From Thermoleophilia bacterium (GTDB lineage: Bacteria; Actinomycetota; Thermoleophilia; Miltoncostaeales; Miltoncostaeaceae): a stretch of DNA of 5,378 nt. Below, piece by piece: positions 1 to 5,324 of this stretch; position 1 is the first letter of the stretch, and each line of letters starts with the position of its first letter. The notes beneath the pieces are model-generated. The model did not search any database. It was not told the origin of the DNA and was given only the letters and a program-made list of their open reading frames with translations. Location of the stretch: assembly GCA_017882555.1 (NCBI GenBank), contig JADGPH010000207.1, positions 1-5,378 of the forward strand. Reading direction: 5' to 3'. Position numbers and translations under genes: made by a program.

Positions 1-265
1 CCGATGAGCACCTGCCCAGCGGGATCAACGTCCCACGAATGATGTTGATGCCGCGAATGCCCGGCACGTTGACTGCCGCCACGTCGGAACCCCCCGCCGA
101 CGGGTCCGAGCCCCCCGATACTCAGATCCCGGGCGCCGATCCGCACCGAGCAAAGCCAGCTCGACGCCGACCGGGCGCGCCTCGACACGGGCCCAAAAGC
201 CCTGGCGGGTGACACCCAGTCGAGCCGGCGCTATATCCCGACATGCTCGCCCCCATCGGGCCTCC
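1..265. other. Left edge, coding status unresolved
   Basis: Frames are open on both strands and none is recognised. On the plus strand a frame runs from base 3 to a TGA at 210-212. It reads like a proline- and charge-rich C-terminal tail (for example TSEPPADGSEPPDTQIPG), and if real it would be the end of a gene converging on the secreted-protein gene. On the minus strand a GTG at 82 opens a frame leaving the window, beginning VAAVNVPGIRGINIIRGTLI, with a G-rich run seven bases ahead of it. Codon third positions do not separate the two. I cannot choose between them, and both could be chance. Confidence 0.3.
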
Positions 266-305
266 GGACAACTCCCCCACGCCACCCAGCCCGACCCTGT
301 TGTCC
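266..305 (-). other. G-quadruplex motif enclosed by a 7-bp inverted repeat
   Basis: The perfect arms GGACAAC (266-272) and GTTGTCC (299-305) lie just past the stop of the secreted-protein gene at 310. On the minus strand the interval between them reads GGG-TC-GGG-CT-GGG-TGGCGT-GGGGG. These are four G-tracts with loops of 2, 2 and 6 bases, fitting the usual intramolecular G-quadruplex pattern. In the transcript the stem would close around the quadruplex. It is placed where a terminator or 3'-end stabiliser would be, but no U-tract follows. Confidence 0.5.
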
Positions 306-309
306 CTGC

Positions 310-759
310 CTAGAACAGCGATGAGCGCTGGCGGCTCAGGAGCCAGCCGTGTCCGGCGGCGTTGGTGCAGCGCAGGCCGGTCTGTCGCGAGGTACACGTG
401 AACCCGCCCACGCGGATGCTGTGCCCGTAGGCGAGCACACGGGCCGACGGCTCGCGGACGGTGTCGCTGATACAGATGGCCTGGGCGCGCCCCCGGCGGG
501 TCATCGTGACCGCCTGCCCGAAGTCGCCCTCGCCGCACAGACGCCGGTGGGGCGCCAGGGGCTTCAGGCCCGACCTGATCTCGCAGCGAAGCGTCGGCAC
601 GTCACCCCGCGAAATCGCGGGCTGATAGGCGCAGCCGATGTTCTTCGAGGGGGTCTGGAAGAAGACGAACCCCGCGGCGGTCGCCGTGGAGGCGCAGGTC
701 ACGACGGCTCCGAGCAGCACTACAACCACCAGGGGGCGAAGGACGATGTGGGTCATCAT
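310..759 (-). CDS. Small secreted cysteine-rich protein, DUF6636-like
   Basis: This 149-aa protein starts at the ATG at 759. Residues 1-29 look like a Sec signal peptide: a short N-region with one arginine (LRPL), a hydrophobic core VVVVLLGAVV, and an alanine-rich end STATAA before GFVFF. No lipobox is present. The mature part has six cysteines (43, 59, 75, 96, 122, 131), enough for three disulfides. It carries motifs I associate with the actinobacterial DUF6636 family: FQTPSKNIGC (34-43), LRCEI (57-61), CISDTV (96-101), LAYGHSIRVGGFTC (109-122) and GLRCTNAAGHGWLLSR (128-143). The function of that family is unknown to me. An in-frame ATG at 840 would add 27 residues before the signal peptide; I prefer 759 because of the signal peptide position and the -10 box. 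An immediate second ATG at 756 is equally possible. It appears to be transcribed alone. Confidence 0.82.
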   Translation of the reverse strand: MMTHIVLRPLVVVVLLGAVVTCASTATAAGFVFFQTPSKNIGCAYQPAISRGDVPTLRCEIRSGLKPLAPHRRLCGEGDFGQAVTMTRRGRAQAICISDTVREPSARVLAYGHSIRVGGFTCTSRQTGLRCTNAAGHGWLLSRQRSSLF

Positions 760-1149
760 GTGAGCCAGTTTACGCCACGCAGTGCACGTCCCCGCGGCGG
801 CTTTGATGTACGCACCCTGCAGAGGGGGAGCCCCACTCATCAGCTCACGGCGTGCTGAACCCTTCGGTCGACGGGAATTGCGTGCTTGCCGCTCACATAG
901 GCCGAGGAGTGTGCTTCGACTGCGCCCCGCAGATCCACCACGCGTTCGCTCGCGAGTAGTGGGCGCGTCTCTCTGCGGTCCGCGCGATACCCCAGAGCCG
1001 CTCGCGCGTTGGCAATTACCCTGGCAGCGGTGAAGATGGCCCCGTCAGCCGGTGTCGCAGGCCCTTTACCCCCTCGCCGGCTCCCCGCTCTCCGACCGGT
1101 TCGTACCTGACACGTTAGTTGTTCGGGTTACCCCTGGAAATCAAGCGAA
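760..1149. other. Stretch without a recognised gene, with one long open frame
   Basis: Between the tRNA and the secreted-protein gene I recognise no gene. One minus-strand frame is free of stops from 1127 (just after a TAA at 1128-1130) to a TGA at 840-842, which is 95 codons. It has no ATG, GTG or TTG in its first half; the first GTG pair is about 40 codons from the end. Its last part reads VDLRGAVEAHSSAYVSGKHA, then IPVDRRVQHAVS. Its TGA overlaps an ATG (838-840) in frame with the secreted protein as TGATG. It may be a gene remnant or chance openness in G+C-rich DNA. A plus-strand frame in the same stretch is also open for about 50 codons, which argues for caution. No terminator with a T-tract is seen after the tRNA. 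Confidence 0.3.
767..772 (-). promoter_or_regulatory. -10 box implying a leaderless mRNA for the secreted protein
   Basis: On the minus strand TAAACT ends seven bases before the ATG at 759. This is the spacing expected if transcription begins on the start codon itself, as is common for leaderless genes in actinobacteria. No Shine-Dalgarno sequence precedes that ATG and no good -35 box is visible. The element favours the ATG at 759 over the in-frame ATG at 840. Confidence 0.5.
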
Positions 1150-1222
1150 TGGAGGATAGCGGGATCGAACCGCTGACCTTCGCGCTGCCAGCGCGACGCT
1201 CTCCCAGCTGAGCTAATCCCCC
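1150..1222 (-). tRNA. tRNA-Ala (anticodon GGC)
   Basis: The 73-nt minus-strand sequence folds into a complete cloverleaf. The acceptor arms are GGGGGAT and ATCCTCC with discriminator A, the D stem is GCTC/GAGC, and the anticodon stem is TCGCG/CGCGA with loop CTGGCAG. The variable loop is AGGTC and the T stem AGCGG/CCGCT encloses TTCGATC. The anticodon GGC (1189-1187) reads GCC and GCU alanine codons. The only non-Watson-Crick acceptor pair is G3-U70, the classic identity element for alanyl-tRNA synthetase, which confirms the assignment independently of the anticodon. The terminal CCA is not encoded: TTC follows the discriminator base. The gene stands alone, with no rRNA or other tRNA nearby. 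Confidence 0.97.
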
Positions 1223-1233
1223 AGATAGGGTCA

Positions 1234-1261
1234 AGTATAAGCCACACGTCGCGGCGCGCAA
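1234..1261 (-). promoter_or_regulatory. Probable promoter of the tRNA-Ala gene
   Basis: On the minus strand TTGCGC (1261-1256) and TATACT (1239-1234) are separated by 16 bases, resembling -35 and -10 boxes for the housekeeping sigma factor. The -10 box lies 11 bases before the first tRNA nucleotide, so little 5' leader would need removal. It sits between the permease terminator hairpin and the tRNA, which suggests that the tRNA has its own promoter. Confidence 0.55.
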
Positions 1262-1291
1262 CTGACCGCGGGTGCGTTCCGCCCGCTCAGT
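1261..1291 (-). terminator. Probable hairpin terminator after the permease gene
   Basis: Arms ACTGA-GCGGG and CCCGC-TCAGT pair for 10 bp with a 2-nt bulge and a 9-nt loop. The hairpin starts 24 bases past the TAG stop of the permease and ends just before the tRNA promoter, where an operon terminator is expected. On the minus strand no T-tract follows, as is common in high-G+C actinobacterial terminators. On the plus strand CGCCTTTT follows. Confidence 0.45.
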
Positions 1292-1315
1292 CGCCTTTTG
1301 CGTGCGTTCGGATCC

Positions 1316-2080
1316 CTAGGTGACGAAGTACACCATCGCCACGATGACCCCGACGGCCACGACGATCGCGCGCAGCGTATTGGGGTTCACCAGACGCACG
1401 AAACGCCCCGCGACGACACCGCCCAGAAGTGCTCCAACGGCCATCACCACGGCCGCCTCCCAGACGACGCGACCGCTAAAGACAAAGAACACTGCCGCCG
1501 ACGCATTCGCGAGAAACGACGTGGCCTGCTTGAGCGCGTTGACTCGCACCAAGCTCTCGGGCACGACCAACGAATACAGGGCGAGCAGAATGATCCCGAG
1601 CCCCGCACCGAAGAACCCGCCATAGACCGAACCAACGAACGCCACGACGCCCGCCAGGCGGAGATTCCCGGGGCCGGTCGCATGGCTGGCGCGCACACCA
1701 ATCCAACGCTTGGCGATCGGATCGATCGCCAACAGGAACGCCGCGAACAGGATGAGCCAGGGCACCAACGCGCGGAATGTGGACGCCCCCACCAAGATCA
1801 GCAGCGCTCCGCCGGCAAGGCCCCCGAGGACCGCGGGAACCGCCACGGCGCGCACCCGCGCCCGCTGCCCCTCCAGATCGGCTCGCTGTGCCAGGGTGCC
1901 GCCGATATACCCCGGACTCAGCGCCACCGTGTTGGTGATGTTGGCGTTGAGCGCAGGGATCCCGATCGCGGTCAGCGCCGGAAACGTGATCAGCGTGCCG
2001 CCTCCGGCGAGTGCGTTCACACCCCCAGCCACAAACGCGGCGACTCCGGCGACTCCGAGATCCAGCGCGCCCAAACTCAC
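1316..2080 (-). CDS. TSUP (TauE/SafE) family membrane permease
   Basis: This is a 254-aa, very hydrophobic protein. TSUP proteins are mostly sulfite, sulfoacetate, thiosulfate or other organosulfur-anion transporters or exporters, but the substrate here cannot be read from sequence. About eight membrane segments are visible, roughly at 8-28, 45-63, 78-98, 105-122, 141-161, 163-175, 190-224 (likely two) and 236-252. The duplicated TSUP half-repeat shows as NALAGGGTLITFPAL (22-36) with ANITNTVAL (46-54) in the first half. In the second half it shows as GGFFGAGLGIIL (154-165) with NALKQATSFLAN (181-192). The GTG start at 2080 puts the first membrane helix just after the N terminus, as usual. No ribosome binding site or promoter is obvious in the 96 bases after rsfS, so it may be read from the operon. 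It is not a standard partner of rsfS. Confidence 0.9.
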   Translation of the reverse strand: MSLGALDLGVAGVAAFVAGGVNALAGGGTLITFPALTAIGIPALNANITNTVALSPGYIGGTLAQRADLEGQRARVRAVAVPAVLGGLAGGALLILVGASTFRALVPWLILFAAFLLAIDPIAKRWIGVRASHATGPGNLRLAGVVAFVGSVYGGFFGAGLGIILLALYSLVVPESLVRVNALKQATSFLANASAAVFFVFSGRVVWEAAVVMAVGALLGGVVAGRFVRLVNPNTLRAIVVAVGVIVAMVYFVT

Positions 2081-2176
2081 CGGGCGCGCCGCGCTCGCAG
2101 CGGGGCCGGGGCTTTCCGTGTGCGCTGGCGAGCCGTGTTGGAGAAGACCCGCACCACCGAGGCGAGTCGCCGGCCC

Positions 2177-2518
2177 TTAGGAGGCCGTCGCCTCGAGGGC
2201 CTGCTGCGGCGCTTCGCCCCACAAGCGATCGAGTCGGTAGAACTCGCGCGACTGCGGCGTGAAGATGTGGACGACGATGTCCAGGTAGTCCATCAGAATC
2301 CACTCCGCCTCGCGCTCGCCTTCGACGTGTCGCGCTTTGACGCCATGGTCTTCCTTGAGCACACGACGCACCTCATCGGCGATCGCCTTGGTCTGGCGTG
2401 CGGTGGTGCCCGTGCACACCACCATGTAATCGGTGTAGACGACGAGGTCGCGCATATCGATCACGACGATGTCGCGAGCTTTCTTGTCGGCGGCGGCATC
2501 CGCTGCCGCCATGGCCAT
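2177..2518 (-). CDS. rsfS: Ribosomal silencing factor RsfS
   Basis: This 113-aa protein belongs to the RsfS/DUF143 (Iojap) family. Members bind L14 on the 50S subunit and block joining with the 30S subunit, lowering translation when nutrients run short. Family features visible are DIVVIDMRDL (16-25), TDYMVVCTGTTARQ (29-42), the helix AIADEVRRVL (45-54), HVEGEREAEWILMDY (64-78), DIVVHIF (80-86) and FYRLDRLWGEA (93-103). The length is usual for the family. Two in-frame ATG codons (2518 and 2512) lie two codons apart and neither has a clear ribosome binding site, so the exact start is uncertain by two residues. It sits 84 nt after nadD, the usual neighbour, and 96 nt before the permease gene. 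Confidence 0.95.
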   Translation of the reverse strand: MAMAAADAAADKKARDIVVIDMRDLVVYTDYMVVCTGTTARQTKAIADEVRRVLKEDHGVKARHVEGEREAEWILMDYLDIVVHIFTPQSREFYRLDRLWGEAPQQALEATAS

Positions 2519-2555
2519 CTCATGAGGTGTCGCGGGAAGGCTCCTGTCTCGGATT

Positions 2556-2598
2556 CGCTTGCAGCGAGGGTACGGCCCGATCGCCGGGTTGGCAAGCG
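2556..2598. repeat. Nested inverted repeat between nadD and rsfS
   Basis: Perfect 7-bp arms CGCTTGC (2556-2562) and GCAAGCG (2592-2598) enclose a smaller hairpin, CCCG (2576-2579) with CGGG (2585-2588) around ATCGC. The structure starts four bases past the nadD stop on the minus strand. No U-tract follows, so a strong intrinsic terminator is unlikely. It could be a weak attenuator or a processing site in the 84-nt gap before rsfS, or it could be chance. Confidence 0.3.
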
Positions 2599-2602
2599 CC
2601 GC

Positions 2603-3211
2603 TCATGTGGCGGAACTGTTACCGAGGACGTTGGCCAGCAGGCGGGCAACCCCGTCGGGCACCAGGTACTCCACGGGCGCGCCCGTGGCGAGCCGGTCAC
2701 GAACCATCGTCGATGACACGTCGACCTCGGGAGCCTCGAGCAGATCGACCCGCCCTGGTGCCACCTCCTGGACGGTCTGAATCAGGGCGGTCTGGTCGAT
2801 TCCCCCCCGCGAGATCACCGCAAGGCGCGCGAGCGACAAGATCCGCGCGGGGTCGTGCCACGACGAAAACCCTGCCAATCGATCCGCCCCCATCACAAAC
2901 CACAGTTGCGCCCCGGGGTTCTCGGCGGCGATCTCACCCAACGTGTCGGCCGTATAGCTCGGACCCGGCCGGTCGATCTCCGCCCGCGAACAGGTCCAGT
3001 CGGGGTGATCGGCAATCGCCACGGTCACCATCGCGGCCCGCAGCTCCCCCGAGAACTGCGGTGCCGGACGATCCGCGGGCGTGCCGACGGGAACGAACAC
3101 GAGCTCATCCAACTCAAGTCGCCACCAGGCCTCTTGGGCGATCATCAAGTGCCCCAGATGGGGCGGATCGAATCGTCCGCCGAGGACGGCGATGCGCCGG
3201 GGTTCAGTCAC
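2603..3211 (-). CDS. nadD: Nicotinate-nucleotide adenylyltransferase
   Basis: This 202-aa cytoplasmic enzyme joins AMP from ATP to nicotinate mononucleotide, giving deaminated NAD for NAD(P) synthesis. It has the nucleotidyltransferase signature GGRFDPPHLGHL (11-22), where the HxGH histidines bind ATP phosphates. Further matches are SGELRAAMVTVAI (54-66), PSYTADTL (84-91), MGADRLAGFSSW (107-118) and the C-terminal ATP motif DVSSTMVRDRL (164-174), then YLVPDGV (182-188). The PPHK/R-like stretch of many NadD proteins is here TPADRP (44-49), a region that varies between phyla. The GTG start is chosen because the signature begins 10 residues in, which is usual for the family. No strong Shine-Dalgarno sequence precedes it. 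Its position between proB and rsfS matches the common nadD-rsfS pairing. Confidence 0.96.
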   Translation of the reverse strand: MTEPRRIAVLGGRFDPPHLGHLMIAQEAWWRLELDELVFVPVGTPADRPAPQFSGELRAAMVTVAIADHPDWTCSRAEIDRPGPSYTADTLGEIAAENPGAQLWFVMGADRLAGFSSWHDPARILSLARLAVISRGGIDQTALIQTVQEVAPGRVDLLEAPEVDVSSTMVRDRLATGAPVEYLVPDGVARLLANVLGNSSAT

Positions 3212-3218
3212 GTCCGCG

Positions 3219-3240
3219 CGCGGATCGCACGATCCCCGCG
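3219..3240. repeat. Inverted repeat in the proB-nadD gap
   Basis: The 51-nt gap holds a dyad whose core GGATCG-CA-CGATCC (3222-3235) has perfect 6-bp arms. CGC at 3219-3221 can also pair with GCG at 3238-3240 if two cytosines bulge. It lies 7-29 bases upstream of the nadD GTG at 3211. It could be an mRNA hairpin affecting nadD translation or a protein-binding dyad. I do not recognise it as a known operator, and GATC-containing palindromes are not rare in such DNA. Confidence 0.35.
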
Positions 3241-3262
3241 ACGCAGTTCGCCGGCCGACGCA

Positions 3263-4372
3263 TCAGCGCGGACTTGGCGACTCAACGAGGACGAATTGGT
3301 CGCGATGAATCACCTCGGTCCCGGCGTCCGGGAGCACCCGCCGCACCTCATCGCTCTTCATGCCCGCCACCGCGCGCAGGTCGTCGGACGAGTACCCACT
3401 AATGCCCTTGCCCACAAGCCTGTCCTCGGCATCGTGCACATCCACCGCGTCGCCCGCGGCGAAGGCGCCGTCGACCCCGGTGATACCGACCGGCAGGAGC
3501 GATGTCCCCTGACGACGCAGCGCCTGGGCGGCACCGGCATCGACGCCGATCCGCCCGAGCGACGGCTTGGCGTAGCGCAGCCACAGCTTGAACGCCGACT
3601 CTCGACGCTCGGCCGGCGCAAAGCGGGTCCCCACACGATGTCCGGAGGCGATCGCGGCCAGCACACCCTCGGCGCGGCCCGAGGCAATCACGCAGGTCAC
3701 CCCCGCCCCGGTCGCCATCGTCGCGGCGGCGATCTTCGACGAGACTCCCCCACGCCCGAGACCTGAGCCGCCCATGTCGGCCAGAGCGACCTCCTCGGGG
3801 TGCGTCGCCGACGGCACCTCGCCGATCAACCCAGGCGCGCCGTCCACCCCAACCCCATAGAGGCCCTCACGATCGGTGAGCAGCACCAACCAGGTCGCGG
3901 GCATCAGGATTGCAACTCGCGCAGCAAGGACGTCATTGTCGCCAAAGGTGAGCTCATCGGTTGCCGTCGTGTCGTTCTCATTGATGACCGGTACCACTCC
4001 GAGATCCAAGAGTCGCGTCAAGGTGTTGCGGGCATTGACGTAGCTCGAACGCCGTTCGAGGTCTGCCGAGGTCAACAGCACCTGCGCGGGGATCACGTCA
4101 TGGGCGCGAAAGAGCTCGAGATACCGCTGAAACAGCACCCCCTGCCCCACCGCGGAGGCCGCTTGCAGATCTGGGAGCGCCGTCGGACGCTCGCGGATCC
4201 CCAATCGACCGAGCCCGCAGGCAGTTGCGCCGCTCGTGACGAGTATCGGGCGGTAACCCAGGCGGCGCAAACGCACGAGGTCTCGCACGCGGGCCTCGAG
4301 GACCTCCGTCCGGAGTTGGCCTTCCTCATCAACCAGCGTTGAGGTGCCCAGCTTGGCAACAACAACACTCAC
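3263..4372 (-). CDS. proB: Glutamate 5-kinase (gamma-glutamyl kinase)
   Basis: This 369-aa cytoplasmic enzyme phosphorylates L-glutamate with ATP, the first step of proline synthesis. Residues 1-235 are an amino-acid-kinase domain. They include the ATP-site lysine in AKLGTS (6-11), VTSGATACGLG (45-55), QAASAVGQG (70-78), NENDTTATDE with FGDND (131-147), LTDREGLY (165-172) and GRGGVSSK (206-213), whose lysine is conserved. A PUA domain follows at about 275-350, with VDAGAAQAL and SLLPVGI. The length fits two-domain ProB proteins. The reading frame is open for 85 codons upstream, but that stretch is the shadow of obgE. The GTG at 4372 begins right before the kinase motif and overlaps the obgE stop as GTGA, implying translational coupling. 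The usual partner proA (glutamate-5-semialdehyde dehydrogenase) is not next to it, since nadD follows after 51 nt. Confidence 0.96.
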   Translation of the reverse strand: MSVVVAKLGTSTLVDEEGQLRTEVLEARVRDLVRLRRLGYRPILVTSGATACGLGRLGIRERPTALPDLQAASAVGQGVLFQRYLELFRAHDVIPAQVLLTSADLERRSSYVNARNTLTRLLDLGVVPVINENDTTATDELTFGDNDVLAARVAILMPATWLVLLTDREGLYGVGVDGAPGLIGEVPSATHPEEVALADMGGSGLGRGGVSSKIAAATMATGAGVTCVIASGRAEGVLAAIASGHRVGTRFAPAERRESAFKLWLRYAKPSLGRIGVDAGAAQALRRQGTSLLPVGITGVDGAFAAGDAVDVHDAEDRLVGKGISGYSSDDLRAVAGMKSDEVRRVLPDAGTEVIHRDQFVLVESPSPR

Positions 4373-5313
4373 CGCGCGGTCACCCCGAGCGCCCCGATCA
4401 CCGCCGCCTGGAGGTCGGGGATGCCCCGACCATCGACGCTGTCGACCGCGAGATCCGCCCACGTGGGCGCCTGCGATGGATCCCCAAAGGTCGCCACCAC
4501 GATCCTCTGCGCGCGTTCTGAGGCGAACTCGGCAATGGCCTGGTCGACCATCGCGATCCGGTCGGGTGCCGGCGGCTCCTCCAGTGAGGCATCCACGCAG
4601 TGAAGAATCACGTCGGCGCGTTCGCATTGGCTCAAAAACCCGTCCTGGCGCTGCTGCCCGTCGGCGGCAACACCCGGCAAGTCGGCAATCACATGGATCT
4701 CGAGATCCTCGTCGACCAACGGCCCAAACGCGGGCTCCCGCGTCGAGTGCGGGTACGGGGCGACGCTCGCTGCCGCACCGGTGAGCGCCACCAAGAGTGC
4801 GCTCTTGCCGGAATTCGGGAGGCCCACGATCGCCACCTCGATCGGCAAGCGCAATTCGAGGGCGAGCCAGGTCGCCTCTCCAGAGCCGCCGGGCACGGTC
4901 TCGCGGGGCGCCTGGTGGGTTGACGAACGGAACACCCGATTCCCAACGCCGCCGTTGCCGCCACGCGCCACGGTGACCCGATCACCCGACTTTCGGACCT
5001 CGGCGATCACGGCATCGTCGCGGATGATCCGGGTCCCGGGAGGCACATGGATCTCGGAGTCCGCGCCCTGGCGACCGTGACGGATGCGACGCTCGCCATT
5101 CGATCCCGCCTCGGCCTTGTGGTGCACCGCATGACGGAACCGCGACAGATCCGTTACCTGGTCATCGGCGACGATGATCACATCGCCGCCCCGGCCACCA
5201 TTGCCCCCATCCGGACCTCCCTTCGGCACGCGCGCCTCGCGGCGGAACGAAAGGCCACCCTCGCCCCCGTGCCCACCTTCAACGTGGATGCGTGCCCGGT
5301 CGGTAAACGGCAC
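4369..5313 (-). CDS. obgE: Obg/CgtA family GTPase, divergent G domain, no C-terminal domain
   Basis: This 314-aa protein starts at GTG. Obg proteins are essential GTPases that bind the 50S subunit and help its late maturation. Residues 1-157 form the glycine-rich Obg fold, with the family block SFRREARVPKGGPDGGNGG (22-40) and later ARGGNGGVGN (116-125). The G domain follows. The P-loop GLPNSGKS (164-171), a switch-I threonine in YPHST (187-191) and the G3 motif DLPG (211-214) are present. Beyond that it is eroded. The family's switch-II glycine block after G3 is replaced by an unrelated, shorter sequence. The G4 motif NKxD is replaced by TFGD (275-278), and G5 reads SV (292-293) instead of SA. 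The protein ends right after the G domain, without the OCT domain many Obg proteins carry (E. coli ObgE has 390 aa). It lies between rpmA and proB and shares GTGA with proB. The family call is secure, but normal guanine specificity is doubtful. Confidence 0.95.
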   Translation of the reverse strand: MPFTDRARIHVEGGHGGEGGLSFRREARVPKGGPDGGNGGRGGDVIIVADDQVTDLSRFRHAVHHKAEAGSNGERRIRHGRQGADSEIHVPPGTRIIRDDAVIAEVRKSGDRVTVARGGNGGVGNRVFRSSTHQAPRETVPGGSGEATWLALELRLPIEVAIVGLPNSGKSALLVALTGAAASVAPYPHSTREPAFGPLVDEDLEIHVIADLPGVAADGQQRQDGFLSQCERADVILHCVDASLEEPPAPDRIAMVDQAIAEFASERAQRIVVATFGDPSQAPTWADLAVDSVDGRGIPDLQAAVIGALGVTAR

Positions 5314-5318
5314 AGCGG

Positions 5319-5322
5319 CTCC
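5319..5322 (-). promoter_or_regulatory. Ribosome binding site of obgE
   Basis: On the minus strand GGAG lies five bases before the GTG at 5313. This supports that GTG as the obgE start. The site falls in the 11-nt rpmA-obgE gap, so the two genes are very likely co-transcribed. Confidence 0.6.
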
Positions 5323-5324
5323 GC

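Noticed and set aside
2..82. Resemblance of the minus-strand left-edge frame to the CheW core (VPG, RG, IRG, IP)
   Set aside because: Spacing is wrong, the match is very short, and the expected residues around it are missing, so it is too weak to name a family.
731..840. The secreted protein starting at the ATG at 840, coupled to the upstream open frame through TGATG
   Set aside because: It would bury the signal peptide 27 residues inside the protein, whereas the ATG at 759 has a well-placed -10 box and gives a normal signal peptide.
840..1149. An integrated element using the tRNA-Ala gene as its attachment site
   Set aside because: No integrase, no recognisable direct repeat of the tRNA 3' end and no phage-type genes are seen in the window.
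1476..2303. A 275-codon minus-strand frame overlapping the permease and rsfS
   Set aside because: It is out of frame with both, is dominated by R and G, and lacks membrane segments or motifs.
1298..2716. A 472-codon plus-strand reading frame, longer than any gene in the window
   Set aside because: It lies opposite the permease, rsfS and the end of nadD, all of which have clear family motifs. Its translation is rich in R, H, D and G without any domain, the typical antisense shadow in G+C-rich DNA.
2398..3766. Two long plus-strand frames opposite nadD and proB (2398-3402 and 2855-3766)
   Set aside because: Their translations are low in hydrophobic residues and full of R, P and S or G and H, without recognisable motifs. 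The minus strand has complete, well-matched enzymes there.
4373..4627. An 85-residue N-terminal extension of ProB
   Set aside because: It lies wholly within obgE, is arginine- and glycine-rich, and precedes a GTG that overlaps the obgE stop and starts right at the kinase motif.
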